Below are positions 21,780 to 33,367 of a DNA stretch of 64,000 bases, in pieces; position 1 is the first letter of the stretch, and every line of letters starts with the position of its first letter. Made by a program: the position numbers and the translations under genes. The DNA comes from Globisporangium splendens. Taxonomy: Eukaryota; Oomycota; Peronosporomycetes; Pythiales; Pythiaceae. The notes under the pieces were generated by a model that did not search any database, was not told the origin of the DNA, and saw only the letters and a program-made list of their open reading frames with translations. The stretch lies in NCBI GenBank assembly GCA_006386115.1, contig VFIW01000052.1, positions 248,001 through 312,000 on the forward strand, in the 5' to 3' direction.

Positions 21780-23541
21780 ATGGGTGTATTTCGCTGGCGG
21801 CCATGGCTCGCGATGGCGTGGACGCTGCTCGCCGTCCTCCCCGTGGGTGTCTCGTTGGTGCGCAGCAGGCGAACGACACACAGATTGAGCGATACAGCGT
21901 GACGCTGGCCTCGGCTTTGCTTTGAAGAGCAATATTGTGATGGTGACGGCGCATTGCGTGCTCGCGGGCAGCAGTGCGATGCCCGAGAGAAACCTGGTCG
22001 TCATTGGCGTTAACCAAGCGCTAGTGGAGTTCAAGAACGTCAGCCTCTTCGATGTACCCTCGTCCTATAAAACGACACGCCATCGAGCTGGCCGTTAAAC
22101 TTGGGCGTCGGGTCAACCGTTGTCCCCGTCGACGCTTCGCCCATCAAGTACCTGCCATTGCGCTTGGGTTATGCCGGATCGTCGTTGTTTAACTACACGC
22201 TCCATCTGGACAGCAATAATACGATCTCACGGGAGAATTCTGGAGATCTTCTTGTGCTGCAGCGAATCAGTATACGCATCGTTGTGAAGGAAGAATGCGG
22301 AGTTTCCCAGTCGCTCGACGTGTATTGTGTGCAAGTCGACTGGCCAAGTGTTGCGGAATGCGAGTTGTCGACTGCATCCGCGACCATCGATCATCAAGTT
22401 GTTACCATTCTCCAGGGCAACATCGAGTACGCGTTCGGTTTTGTCTCTGCGACGTTCCCTTGCGACGAGCACGGTAGCAGTGTGTACATTATCGCATCGG
22501 CCGTCCCGAGTTACGGTGAATACGACCCTCCCAGTTCACCTGGCTCCAACAGCGGAGCAAGCGGATCCTCCGATGCTTTGGGATCTCAGGGTCCAGATTC
22601 GGCACAGCCTCCTGTCGACGACGGATCAGATCTTGGATCGACGCCCAGCTCATCTTCTTCTCGTAGCGCAGATGATTCATCGATGCCGAGTGCGTCATCT
22701 CCTGGAAGCGCAGGCGATACATCCAGCCAAGTGATTCCAGATGAGCTCTTCCAAGCAACCGTGCGATACCCGTTCGTGTTTTTGTCGGGCAATGCAAACG
22801 CGTCCTCAAAATCAGTTGCTATCATCCATATCTCGCGCAGCTTTGTCATTGCGAACACGCAATGGATCCAAGATTTCAGTGCTTTGAAATGGGTTCTCTT
22901 TGAAGACGACAGGATTGAAATCGACGAAGTGTACTTTGAAGATAATGATAGTGAAAACGAGTCTCACCAAGACTCAAGGCGCTGTGGTTTGAGAGCGTAA
23001 ACGGTTCATCATCGAGTCGGCTTGTTTAATTGAGCTGGAGAGTCCGAGACAAGCCACAGTAGTGGAACTTGTCTCAATGCCACCGCCAACGAGTGAGTCA
23101 GGTTCGAGCGCATTCCGTTTGCAGTATCTGGATCCAGGTCTGTATCTGTACAGCATGTCGAGCGACGACGATTCACACATTGTCAATCCGAAAGAGTGCT
23201 TATTTGTACGGTATCGTTTCTCTCATTGTGATTCTCCGTGGGATCTTTGTGGCGTTCTCACTGAGTCATCTCGTTCGCTACGTGCCAAAACCCCTTCGAC
23301 GGAGTCTGTTCTCCGTCGTTCTGTTGCCGCTGGTGGGGCTAACCGTGTATGTGTTCCCACCGAAAAGGCAACAAATGTCGTGATCGCCAAGGGCGAGAAG
23401 CTCATGGCGTCCGATCTCTGGATGAACCACTGGTTGTTGACTAAATATCGGGCGATCACACAAAATCACGTGTTACATCTACTGCAGGATCGATACCTTT
23501 TTGTAAGCTGGGATCTCTTCGTGGTCGTATCGACCCGTTGA
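21780..23541 (+). pseudogene. decayed or frameshifted membrane-protein gene, B copy 1
   Basis: Coding-like sequence runs through three frames: an N-terminal hydrophobic segment (MAWTLLAVLPVGVSLV), a stretch with SNIVMVTAHCVLAG to FDVPSSYK, the longest open part at 22101-23000 (Ser/Pro/Asp-rich linker in its middle), then FIIESACLIELESP to LDPGLYLYSM, and finally a two-helix membrane hairpin (YGIVSLIVILRGIFVAF and SLFSVVLLPLVGLTVYVF). At least four one-base frame changes and one TGA nonsense codon interrupt it, with no intron able to explain single-base shifts. I cannot name the family. The second copy (35031-36792) carries the same lesions, so they pre-date the duplication or come from a shared sequence error. 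The open part alone could still yield a 299-aa product. Confidence 0.5.
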
Positions 23542-23564
23542 ATGCTGACCTGCTGAAAGACGGA

Positions 23565-24031
23565 GTAGCGCTCACGAGTTGCTCGTTCACAGCATTGCTC
23601 CAGCAATTGTACGCTTCGGGTCCAAGTGGCTTGCCGTGTTTGCTGGCGACACTATTTTCCTGGCGAGCAGTGTTTCATTGGGGGAAAATGACGGGAAGCC
23701 ATCACAAGCCGACGACTACAGCCTAGGAATCTTGCGATACCCGCCCGAGATTGCGCGCAGCATAGGCTTCTACCAATCGATCAAGCGCCAGCGATCGGCA
23801 GGTCCCCAAAGCTGGAGAGGCAGCACAGCAATTCCTTGCCGATCGCTTGCTGCGCATCCACGTGGAGTGGTGTTGGGGAAAATCACCCTGGTGGATTTCC
23901 AGAATGCGCCCAGCCAGCTCGTCCGCACAGCAGACATCTCGATGCTTGAGTTTGTCGTCCAGGATGCGCTCACGTTCTTGAAACCTCGCGAAATGAAGGT
24001 CTTTCTCGAGCGCCAACTGCGCACCTCGTAA
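23565..24031 (+). pseudogene. truncated gene fragment at the B/A' junction
   Basis: Mirror copy of the fragment at 17734-18200: an open frame with no ATG that starts at the junction base and ends at a normal stop after about 150 codons. Its N-terminal part is absent in both copies. Confidence 0.65.
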
Positions 24032-24432
24032 GCAGCTCGGGAATCTGTGACGAGCGGCGAATCTGTCGCTTGACAACGAGAACTGCCCATCGCGGCAACC
24101 GCGACGCGAACACGTCTATCGCTTTATTAACAGGTGCATGAGCTACTGGCCGATAGCTCTTCCTCCTGCTGCAATGGGTCCGCATCGTGCACTCGGCGCT
24201 TGCTTGTGTCTTTCGTTGAAGCAACAAGCAAGTACTGAAATATCTCAATACACAGTACCCGTAATAAGCAGTTCACAATAAATCGGAATGCCCGAAAAAT
24301 GGATAAATCTCATGTGGGACACACTATTTCACGTCACATTGGTTCTTTATTCTAGGATCAGTGTGGGGGGGGTACTGAGATGAGTTTTGCGCTGCGACCT
24401 CCTATAATTGTGTACTGCAGGCGCCAGTGAGC

Positions 24433-27400
24433 ATGGAGACGACGCAAGAGTTCACAGCAGCGGGCGGCAGCGACAAGGACGTCACGACCAACGTCTTCCC
24501 TCTGGTGCGTGCTCTGGCGAGCCATTTAGAATAGGCGCATGTCCACAAACCCTACCTGCGCGCGTTCTCACTCTCTATCTATGTCTGCATTTGTCCCTGC
24601 AGTGCACGCTCGCGTTGCTGGAATGGCGCGTGTATGGCGCTGATACTGTGGGTAGCCATGCTGGTGGCGTGACGGCGTCAACACCATTGTCTGTTGCTGT
24701 TCATGAGCAGCGAGGTTCAGCAGAGAAGCCAGTTGTCAAGAAAGAGAGCGACGCTCCTGTGGAAAACAGTGACAATGCGCTGCTGGATGCGCTGTTCCTC
24801 CGGTTGCAGCAGCAGAATTCGCTCGTGGTGAAGGAGTCGGAGCGCGCGGACGACGGTAGCGATGCGCCGCGAGTGTGGCTCTTTATGGCGAACCACAGTC
24901 ACCAGCAAGTGCCCACGGCCGACACACTCACGGGGATCATTGAAGTCACGAGCGGTGAATGGAGACGATCGGCAGGCGCCGAGACTGAACAGCTCACTTT
25001 GGATGCCGCCATCCAAACGCGGTTCTTTCGCGCGCTCAACGCACGTATGGGCCGCCAATTGCTCGCGAATGCGGACTTTGTGCTGGACAAACACGACTAT
25101 TTCCAACTCAACGATGCGAAATTCATCTACCGGTGCCCGTCGCTGAGTCTGTTGAACCACTTTGACATCTACCTGGACGAAGACTTCCCTACGCCTGCGT
25201 TCCAGCTGCACTTCCAGCTCATGATGCCTTCGCATTTGCTGTGTGTGACGGTGAGTATGATCATGAACGAGCGTTTTGCGCGCAGGAGCGACGAAGAGCT
25301 GGGCAACCCGCACTCGTCGTGGCAACGGCTGCTTGGGTTGCCATGCGCGAATGACCACTCGATGGTCGATGTCTGGCATTTAGATGACGGTTTGGTGCCT
25401 CGTATCATCGCAGAGACCAAATACAGCGATGTATTTGCTCGCTTTCGCGCTGTGGCAAAACGAAAAAGCAAACGAAAGAGCGACGATGGAGACGGCTCAA
25501 ATGAAGGAGACGATGGAGCCGCAAAGAAACCGGACGAAAATGACGACGATGGCGATGATGACGAAGACGATGCAACCCATGATGGGGACGGGGACGGTGA
25601 TGAACTGAGGCGACGCGTGACACCAGGGAAGAAGCGACGAAAAAAGACGAGCACCGATCCGGCGGAAAACGACGAATCCATAACGCCCGTTTCTCCTGAC
25701 ACGCACGTGAACACGCCCGATGCCAGTGGGCCAACGATTCGAGCCACGTTTCCCCGCGATGCGGATGCGCTTCTTCACTGTGACGCAGAAGTTCACCATT
25801 TCAAGCGACGCCGGAGTCTACGTCAAAAGAAGAAAAGCAATGGCGCAGCGGCGGATTTCGCGTTGGTGTTTGGACCGGGGTCAAGTGCTGGAGGGAAAGC
25901 GTGGTCAGCTGCAGCAAGTGGTGCGAAGCGACAATCTGTGACCGAGTATACTAACCTGGCGAAATGGAACGGAGTGACTGCAGCGCCGATGCTGTCGAGA
26001 AAGAATCCACTCGCGATGTCAGGACTACCGACCGCAGCGCCTCAATCCGAAGGAGCAAAGCCGACGCTGAGCGTTGCAGTTTCCCTTGTCGCGTCGCTTT
26101 CTCATGATGAACAACAGGAGGCGTTGGATGGCAGACCCACGAAGACGCATCCGTTGCTCGCAGCGCTCCAGAGCTTTGTGGAGAACGAATTTTCTTCCAA
26201 AATGGAGGCGAGGAACCAACGAGCATTGATGCCTAAGCAACGCTTTGCGCCTAGTGCCAAGGCGTACGTGTCAACGCAGCTGCGCAAACCCCCAGTACTT
26301 CTTGGAGTGAACGACGCGACCACCGAGCGGCTGCGAAACAATTTGTTGTCTGACCGGTTTAAGGCGTGGGCACCCGATTACTCACCACACAAGACGAAGC
26401 AGCAAAAGAAAGAGCGTCAGCGACAACTGCTGCTACAATTTGACGAGTCCAAACTGGACGAGTATTCTCGCCAACAGCAAGAGCAAAGGGCGTTGCAAAA
26501 CGACCAGCAAGTGTTCAAATCGCGCGATGAAGAAATTGCGTTTGGAATTCAGATGGCTGCGTCGGATGCACTGGTGGTATGGAGGCAGGCGTCGCGCTGG
26601 CAGAGCAGGTGGCTGCTTGAAGAAAACCGTGAGGCACGAGTTGTGACGACGCGAGAGAAGCAGAACTTAGCTGATCGCGTGCGGCCTCACCTGCTAAGCT
26701 TGTGCTCGGTGTTGAATGGGAGAGCAAGCGATGGGAGGAGTAATGTTAAACAATGGCTGAATTTCGGCGAGTACGCAAGGCAACACACTGCCAGCAACAG
26801 TGACATGAACGCCCCGCGAGTACCAGAAGTACCAAAGTTTTGCGTCTCCACGATGGAAGCGGGTCTCCACGTGGAGCCGCAGGTCATTTCCGAATATTTA
26901 TTGCGCGGTTTCCACCCAGTTGCGGCCCCGAAACCTGTCGACTATGCGATTGTGTGTCCTCATTCGCCGTCGGAATGGCTCGGAGTATTGACGTTGTCGT
27001 ACTTGACGTGCTTTCGCAGCATGTATGCTCAGTGCCACATGGGCGACCACGCGCCAATTGATTTATCACAAGTAAACGGCAATAGTAGCGTGAGCGTGGA
27101 TGCTGTGAATACGCTGCTTTTGGTGGAGTGCGCAACGAGCGCGTCCGACGCGTTTGCAACGTATCGCTCAGCGGGTGAACTTCTCAGTCCCGTGTTGTGC
27201 AATGGTGTCAAGAAGAAGCAAGCATTTTCACGATCTGCCGTCGCGAATGTTATTTATGTGGTTGTGCCATTCCGTCGGCAAGACGTGAAGCACAAGATGT
27301 GGACGCTTGGTGCATTTTCGCATGGTCTCTTTGGATCGACTTCGACCATTGAAGTGCCATGGAGGGAGAGTGTGACGATTGAGCTGCTGTACTTGGAAGA

Positions 27401-28403
27401 CTTGTACGAAGTTGGCGTGAACCCAAGTCCGTATGCACTGATGCCAAGTTGCTTTGCCCTGTATGATCGCGTCTTCGAGAGTGTCAACCTCAAGCCCATT
27501 GTCACAGGAAACGACCAAGGCGCATCATCCACTGGCAAGTCTCGATACGTAAGTGAGCGCCTCTATCATTTGGCGGACACGGCGACAGGGAAGGCTGGTG
27601 TAGAAGCCGATACGTGCGTCTATGGTGGCTATGCTGTTTCGGCAGACCAGAAGTGGATCGCGTGCAGTTTTGTGGACAATATGGGTTCCATCCTCGGATC
27701 GTGCATGATCCCTTTCGACAAGGAGGATCTCGAAAGTGTGTTTTTAGAGATGATGAAGAAATGGCTCGATTTTCTTGCGCTTTTCGGCGAGAAATCCAGT
27801 CTGGTGATCTGTCGCTTGGGCGAATCGCAAGCGCCGGTAGACGAAAATGAACTTCGAGCATGGCGAGAGTTGAGTACGAGTCGGGCAGAAGAGTTTGTTC
27901 CGGCCGTGTACAAGCCACTTCTGACAGAGATCAAGTTTGCGAATGTGACCTTGGTGTCATCTAAAGCCGTGCAAGTCCGAGAAAACGACTCTTCTATGCT
28001 TTATCAGTCTGACACCTCTGGATACCTTGTGGTATCTCCCCATGACCGCGCTGGTGGACCAGAAGGAAGTCGCGGGGTGTGTTCTTCGAAGGGATTGAGC
28101 TCTGTTTCCGTTTCACGTGCCCATAGTGGATCGCACAAAGAACCAGCGATCGTGAGCATGTCGGTCATTTTCGGGCAATTATTGTCGAATGGTGATGCGG
28201 ATGCTGCACAACTGAAGTCGTCAAAGAGTTTGACAGCGATTCTGGATGATTTCTACTCGCTTTCCTATTTGACCATGCACCCGATGACGATGGAGCGCCA
28301 GTCGCCGCTCCCCCTTCATCTAGCAGTCGTCGACAAGTTGAAGTATGAACTGAGCACACTGGCAACGCAACTGCAGACCGATCCGCTTCAACTTCGTCAA
28401 TAA
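24433..28403 (+). CDS. MED13: Mediator subunit 13 (kinase module), arm A' copy
   Basis: Second, near-identical copy: exon 1 24433-24504, intron 24505-24602 (GTGCGT ... CTGCAG), exon 2 24603-28403, 1,290 aa. The ATG is chosen because the 24 residues it supplies end in TTNVFPL, the start of the conserved MED13 N-terminal motif completed by exon 2. The domains are as in the other copy: N-terminal motif, Asp/Lys-rich linker, and C-terminal MED13 blocks up to SPLPLHLAVVD. The frame is fully open, so both copies look functional. Two identical MED13 genes on opposite strands would double the dose of a kinase-module subunit, if the duplication is real. Confidence 0.82.
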
Positions 28404-28723
28404 ACTTTGTGAATTGTGAAATGGATCGCTGCATTAATTTCCACGAAATAAAGACTCGACCTGCTCTGTACATAGCACAAGTCTGGCGTTCGCTGTGCTT
28501 TGCTGCCGCGAAAAATCTGAACGATGAAAATGCCAGATTGAAACAATCTCGTGATTGCGGCTGTGGGTTTCTTTAAAAAAGCAATCAGGAACCGTTGTCG
28601 TGTCCCATGATCAAACGGCCCGTCCCATAATACCTTCTTTGATGGGCGGCGTTGTTGTTAGCCTTCCTTCTCAACGCTTGCAAGTGGTGCAGTAACCTTA
28701 GTTTTCGACTGCAGGTGACAGCG

Positions 28724-30026
28724 ATGGCGGGCATTTCCGCCACTTTCAATGGGTATATGGACGATTTCGTCAGCGCTCGCAGCGATGCGCTGAAAGCAAT
28801 TGACGCGTGTGACCACTGCGCCAACCCAAGTACGAAATATGACGAGTGTTTGTATTGCATATATTGTTTTCGAGTTGCTTGGCACAATGCGGGTTTGTTG
28901 ACTGCTTTCGTGCCGATAGCCAAACGCGAAGAGCTGGTCGTGGAAGCACGGCAGGCAATTGAAGAAGTGGAGCGATATGTAAGTGGAAATCTGTTGTGAG
29001 TGCCCCGAAAGGGCAACTGAGCTAACGCACTGATGCATCGATCGTCTCCGTGGTTCTCGCAGACTCGAGTTTTGGAGAATGAAGCAAAAAGCGGTACTAC
29101 AAGTGCTGCAAAGCGAAAGATGAACGAGGAGGTTCGCTCAAGATTGCGGCTTCTGAACACAACATACCCTTCATGTATATTTTGCTAATTAACTGTGTCG
29201 GAATGAATTTCAGGTCATTCGTTGCAAGACACTCTGCTCCAAATTGAGGTCGAGCTTGGAAAAAGCGATATTAACGGGGGATTCGAAAGCGAAAAAAGTC
29301 GACGGCGACTCTGCGAGCCATGATCCCGTACGTTCGAATTCACCTTTTCATATCGCGTTGGAAATGAAGTTCTAATTGTACGATTTGGTGTTCAACAGAA
29401 GCAAGAAGCCACCCGCGTCGCCGAAACCATAGACAGGTATCCTTCGTGAAATATTCGTACACGCTGAGCGAACATGAGCATATCATCCAGGCATTGCGAC
29501 TAACTCATGAGTGCGATCTCTGAACTCTCGCAGGAATGGGCGGCATCTTGACGAGGCACAGCGCACGCTTGCAGAAACCGAGGCTATAGGTAAATCTGAG
29601 GCTCATTTGAATCAACGTTTGTGGAACTACATGGCTAAATTTTCTGATCACATTGGTGCATACTTGTAGCGGCGGACGTGACGAATAACTTGATGGAGCA
29701 GCGCAACCAGCTTGAGCATACTCAAGCGAATGTAAGTGAACTGGTCGAGTACCATAGCATTGGCGGATAATATATGCATCAACGACGTGTAACTTTGCAT
29801 TTGCAACATAATGTAGGTCGAACAAGCACAGAAAGACACGGATGAAGCAAAGAGCCACATCCAGCGACTCGCGATCAAGGCGTTCACGAGCAAGATCTGT
29901 CTGCTTTTCGTCATGCTGTGTCTCGTGGTGGCGATCGTGCTGGTATCGTATTACAAATGGTACCCGCGGGACAAGAAAGATTACTTGGGGATTCTCCCCA
30001 ACAGCACGACCTCCGGGTTGATTTGA
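28724..30026 (+). CDS. Qb-SNARE (Vti1/NPSN-like), arm A' copy
   Basis: Exons 28724-28829, 28920-28978, 29063-29131, 29214-29327, 29399-29436, 29534-29589, 29670-29731 and 29817-30026 join in frame to 237 aa. All introns are 70-100 bp and GT-AG; the exon 3 donor (GTTCGC) is the least certain. The product has a helical N-terminus, one SNARE motif and a C-terminal anchor followed by a short lumenal tail (WYPRDKKDYLGILPNSTTSGLI). The tail is unusually long for a tail-anchored SNARE, and its last two residues come from the SINE-like insertion. The start ATG is preceded by AG-rich sequence, and the N-terminus begins MAGISATFNGYMDDF. Intron 2 shows several substitutions against the other copy but no indel. 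Confidence 0.8.
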
Positions 30027-30137
30027 ACTGTGAGGTATATTTAGGTTCATCGTTGTGACCTACAATAGCCATTATTTATTGTAGAGGAAGGAATTACAGG
30101 GCTGGGTCTTATTGCCCCCCATGGGGTCCCACCGTAA
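30019..30137 (-). mobile_element. SINE-like insertion sharing the LINE 3' tail (arm A' copy)
   Basis: Mirror copy of 11628-11746, flanked by ACGACCTCCGGGT at 30006-30018 and 30138-30150. It was carried along by the large duplication rather than inserted twice, because position and target-site duplication are identical. Confidence 0.75.
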
Positions 30138-30569
30138 ACGACCTCCGGGTGAACTTAGCTTTAGGTGGAAGAGGGTGAGGCTCTCCGCTTCTTTTCCGGG
30201 GTGCTACTGCGCCATGAAACGAATGGCTTCCCTTTCAGATGGTTGCTCTCATGAGAAATCACCACTCGCACAAAACAAAAATTGAGGCGAACGACGCACT
30301 ATTTTTTGCATTACATATTGCTAAAGTATCTTGTTGCTACGCATCGACACTCCGAGTATTCAACAGGTCGAGCGAGCGCAGGAAGACACAGATGGTAGTG
30401 ATGAGCTTTGTATTCATATGAAATTAGCACTAAAGAGAAAAAAATGACTACACTGTTCCTTTTTGTCTTGTTGCAAGTCGCACATCAGCCCTTTTTGTAT
30501 CTAGTGACTGAGAAAACGCAGTTCCAATAGATGCTGACGGCGCATATAACGTGTTAGCCTCCGTACGCA

Positions 30570-31007
30570 TCAACTGCAGACGGAACTCACTGCATGAGCT
30601 GACACGCCGCCTTCAACTCTTACGAACTTGAGATCCTTCAGGGCGTCGACTTTTTTTTCCAGAAGCTTCTTCTTATTGGAGCATGGATTCGGGATGGATC
30701 TTTGCTGGCACTTCAACTCGTAACAGATGACCTCCTCAACCAGCGAAATAAACTGCTCGGCCGAATCTCTCGTGAGGTATTTCTCTTGCGTTTGCTCCGT
30801 GCGGATCCTCTCCCACGTGGCACCCAAACACTCCATGAGCTGATCTGTCTTGAGCGCTTCGTGTTCTCGAACATGATCCACCAGATACTGGAAAAACGAT
30901 GTCGCGAGTACGACGGTGCTCCCTAGTCCAGGCGCGACGATATCTGCAATGACAGGTGCGCACTGAAGAAGGTCGTTGAGGCTGGAGCTGTCTTGTGGAG
31001 AGCTCAT
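30570..31007 (-). CDS. small helical-protein family member (145 aa), arm A' copy
   Basis: Same 145-aa product as at 10758-11195. The coding part lies inside the near-identical arm, but its promoter lies outside and is clearly diverged, so the two copies may be expressed differently. In this copy the upstream frame stays open for 66 more codons with an in-frame ATG at 31205, but the shared ATG at 31007 is the likelier start. Confidence 0.62.
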   Translation of the reverse strand: MSSPQDSSSLNDLLQCAPVIADIVAPGLGSTVVLATSFFQYLVDHVREHEALKTDQLMECLGATWERIRTEQTQEKYLTRDSAEQFISLVEEVICYELKCQQRSIPNPCSNKKKLLEKKVDALKDLKFVRVEGGVSAHAVSSVCS

Positions 31008-31052
31008 CGTGTTGGCGGGTGTGTGTTGAGGACGGGAATCTATTCTGGATGG

Positions 31053-33367
31053 CGGAAGAGTGTCCAAATTGCTGTTTCTTGACCGGTGGGTTTGGTGTCT
31101 TGCGAAATCGGTAATGAGGCAATATGAGGTTGCTAACAATCGCGATTTTCTTGTTTGTTGTTGGCGAATGGAGATGGCGACGATCACACACTTGTCGTTT
31201 CTCAAGCGCGCGATGAAGAAGTGCGAGCAAAAGAAATTGAATAATGAACCCCATCGAATTTAAGTGCGCGCGGAATGTGTAACCAACAGTTTGCGCGTAG
31301 AGGAGGGATAGAGCGCATGCGCTTTATCGTAGAAAAACCCGCTTATAGACACAACGATGGAGCTGCATGTTGTCAATTTGTCCATACAGCGACGGGTTTA
31401 TTCGCCAGACACACTTTCCATTTGTGAATGACGTACCATTTCGTAATGAGTACGCTTCGTGTCGCTTCCTTCAACCACCGCGCATGTAAGCTGGTTCTTT
31501 CTATTATTCATTTCTATTTTTTTTGGAGCCCATCGCTGTTGTTCGATAAATGTAGTTCATCAGCAGCGTGCGTGGCACTTGCCTGTCGTCATGTGTGCGT
31601 CGAGTTGTTGTTCATGGCATCACTACCAATACAGAATTTTATAGCACGTTGCTGCAGAAATGTAGCCACGGCGGACAGCCGCACAGGTACGCTCGCAACT
31701 TGTGTGCCAACTACAGTGCTGCCTGGTCCCGGAAAGATTTGAGGCGGAGACCTGTCAGAGATAATAAAACCTCAATGAAGAAATCGTGGTTCACCACAAA
31801 ACCCGGCTTTCCCGATCACACCAACTTTGCCTTCCTTGCCTGAAACTGATACAGATCGCTTGCTTACAGGAACAACCAACACCATGCGCGGTTGTATTGT
31901 GCAGATGGCTGGCCGCGCGCAACACGAGCGCAAACCGCATGCAGCAACTGGCAAAAACGGTGTCGACACACCACGCTGTGATCACATATCCTACACGTCA
32001 GCACATGCGAAGAAGCTGCATGCAAAGCAGGCAGCACAGCAAGAATGCAAGTGTTGCGTGCAGGGTTAATGGCATGGGAGCGTGGCTTGCGGGTCGGGGA
32101 CACATCCGCTGCAAAGAAGGAGTCTGTCTTCCTTCCTTCTCTCTGTGCCCAGGTTCAATCTGGTCATGCTTGCTTGATTGCCGCACACAGTAAACGGAGG
32201 ATTGGGGGCGGCGCTTCGGTGTCCAACTGGGTCCATTTGCAGTGGCGTAACGGATCTGACTTCTCGTTCTCTCTCTCTTTCTCTAGGCGTCGATCTGCCT
32301 AATAACCACCGAATCAACACATACAGCAAGCAAACTGGAGGCATACTCAACGCCGATACAACACATGTCGCAGTGCTTTTTTTCCACTGGCCGAGTAGTA
32401 ATTTTTGATCGGGATTTCCTGGGAAACATCTCAGCAAAAAAGTTGAAGTTTATTTATTGTACCCTTTCAACCGCGAATCAATCGCCCACGTCCCTTGGAA
32501 GAAGGATACACAAGTGAAAGGGCAGGACGCTCCCTCAACAGGCACTGCCCGCGCAGGTTATTATTAGAAGGTGGCAATTGCCGCCTTGCTCCCGTCGCTC
32601 CACCGCGCATACACTATGCTGAATACTGTGGACAGTCTGCCAAGCAGCAAGCAGCACAAAAACACAGCCTGCCAAAAACCAAAAAAGTCAGGAAAGAAGC
32701 GGATCTCCATGTGGCAAAGCCCTACGTGAAACCAGAAAAAGAAGTGGAGAACCTTCTCTGGAGTCTGTGCATGCACATGCACTGGGAAATTTGCAAAAGC
32801 ACACTCTGTTCGCACCGATCTGGGCCAAAGTGTGCAACGCCAACTGCACAAAAGCCCAGATGGCTGAAAAATCAACTCCATGCAGTTGCATGTAGCAGCA
32901 GAGTGTGTGCATGTGCAGCAATGGTGCGGCGAGCTGGAGTTGGAGAAAGCCATTCTGCGTCAGAAAACGTCCAGGGGGTTGGGGCCAGTGCTGCCTCGCT
33001 TGCCGCCGCACTGTTGGTTTATTCTTCGATCCAAAGCTCGCAAGTCTCGAATGCAGCTCACAAATCTGCTTTGAGATTCTCTTTCTTTTAATGCGCATGC
33101 TGGAGGAATAAAACCTTGCTGCTATTACTTGCATCGAGTTGGTGACTGTGAAAACGCATAACCCGTGTCTCCCCAATCCCTTCGTCCTGCTCGCTGAAAA
33201 AATCTCGTGTTTTGCGCCACATGCGCACATACGCCAGCTCTCGCACGCATCCCTTGTTCATGTCGAGGGTTGGAATCGTGCGAGCAGACGGGGCAGTGTG
33301 GCTTGCATTTTTTAAGTTGTTGCAGTTGTCGCTTGCAGCGATGCTCACTTTGCAAGTAGACACGTAG
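31053..33367. other. unique spacer between A' and D, no clear gene
   Basis: The first 150 bases are a diverged small-gene promoter. The rest has no frame that looks like protein; many short overlapping frames occur on both strands. A CT-rich microsatellite lies near 32264-32284. Confidence 0.5.

Larger units (their letters stand above)
18201..23563 (+). repeat. segment B (5.36 kb), first copy
   Basis: The reverse complement lies at 35009-40371; all paired positions sum to 58572, so the two copies have no net indel. Here B is bounded on both sides by the inverted arms A. It carries CCDC77, a SAP/Myb-like gene and a decayed membrane-protein gene. The last 22 bases at the CCDC77 end contain five transitions against the other copy, far denser than elsewhere. 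Confidence 0.95.
23565..31052 (-). repeat. inverted repeat arm A' (7,488 bp)
   Basis: Reverse complement of 10713-18200 without net indels. At 31053 and beyond the sequence still aligns to the region left of 10713, but only loosely, because both are promoter regions of paralogous small genes. Confidence 0.95.

Noticed and set aside
21930..22010. Trypsin-like MVTAHC motif in the decayed membrane-protein gene
   Set aside because: No GDSGGP or catalytic Asp region follows, and the surrounding sequence does not look like a serine protease.
18201..23563. Segment B as a DNA transposon
   Set aside because: The ends show no terminal inverted repeats, no target-site duplication and no transposase; it contains ordinary genes with introns.
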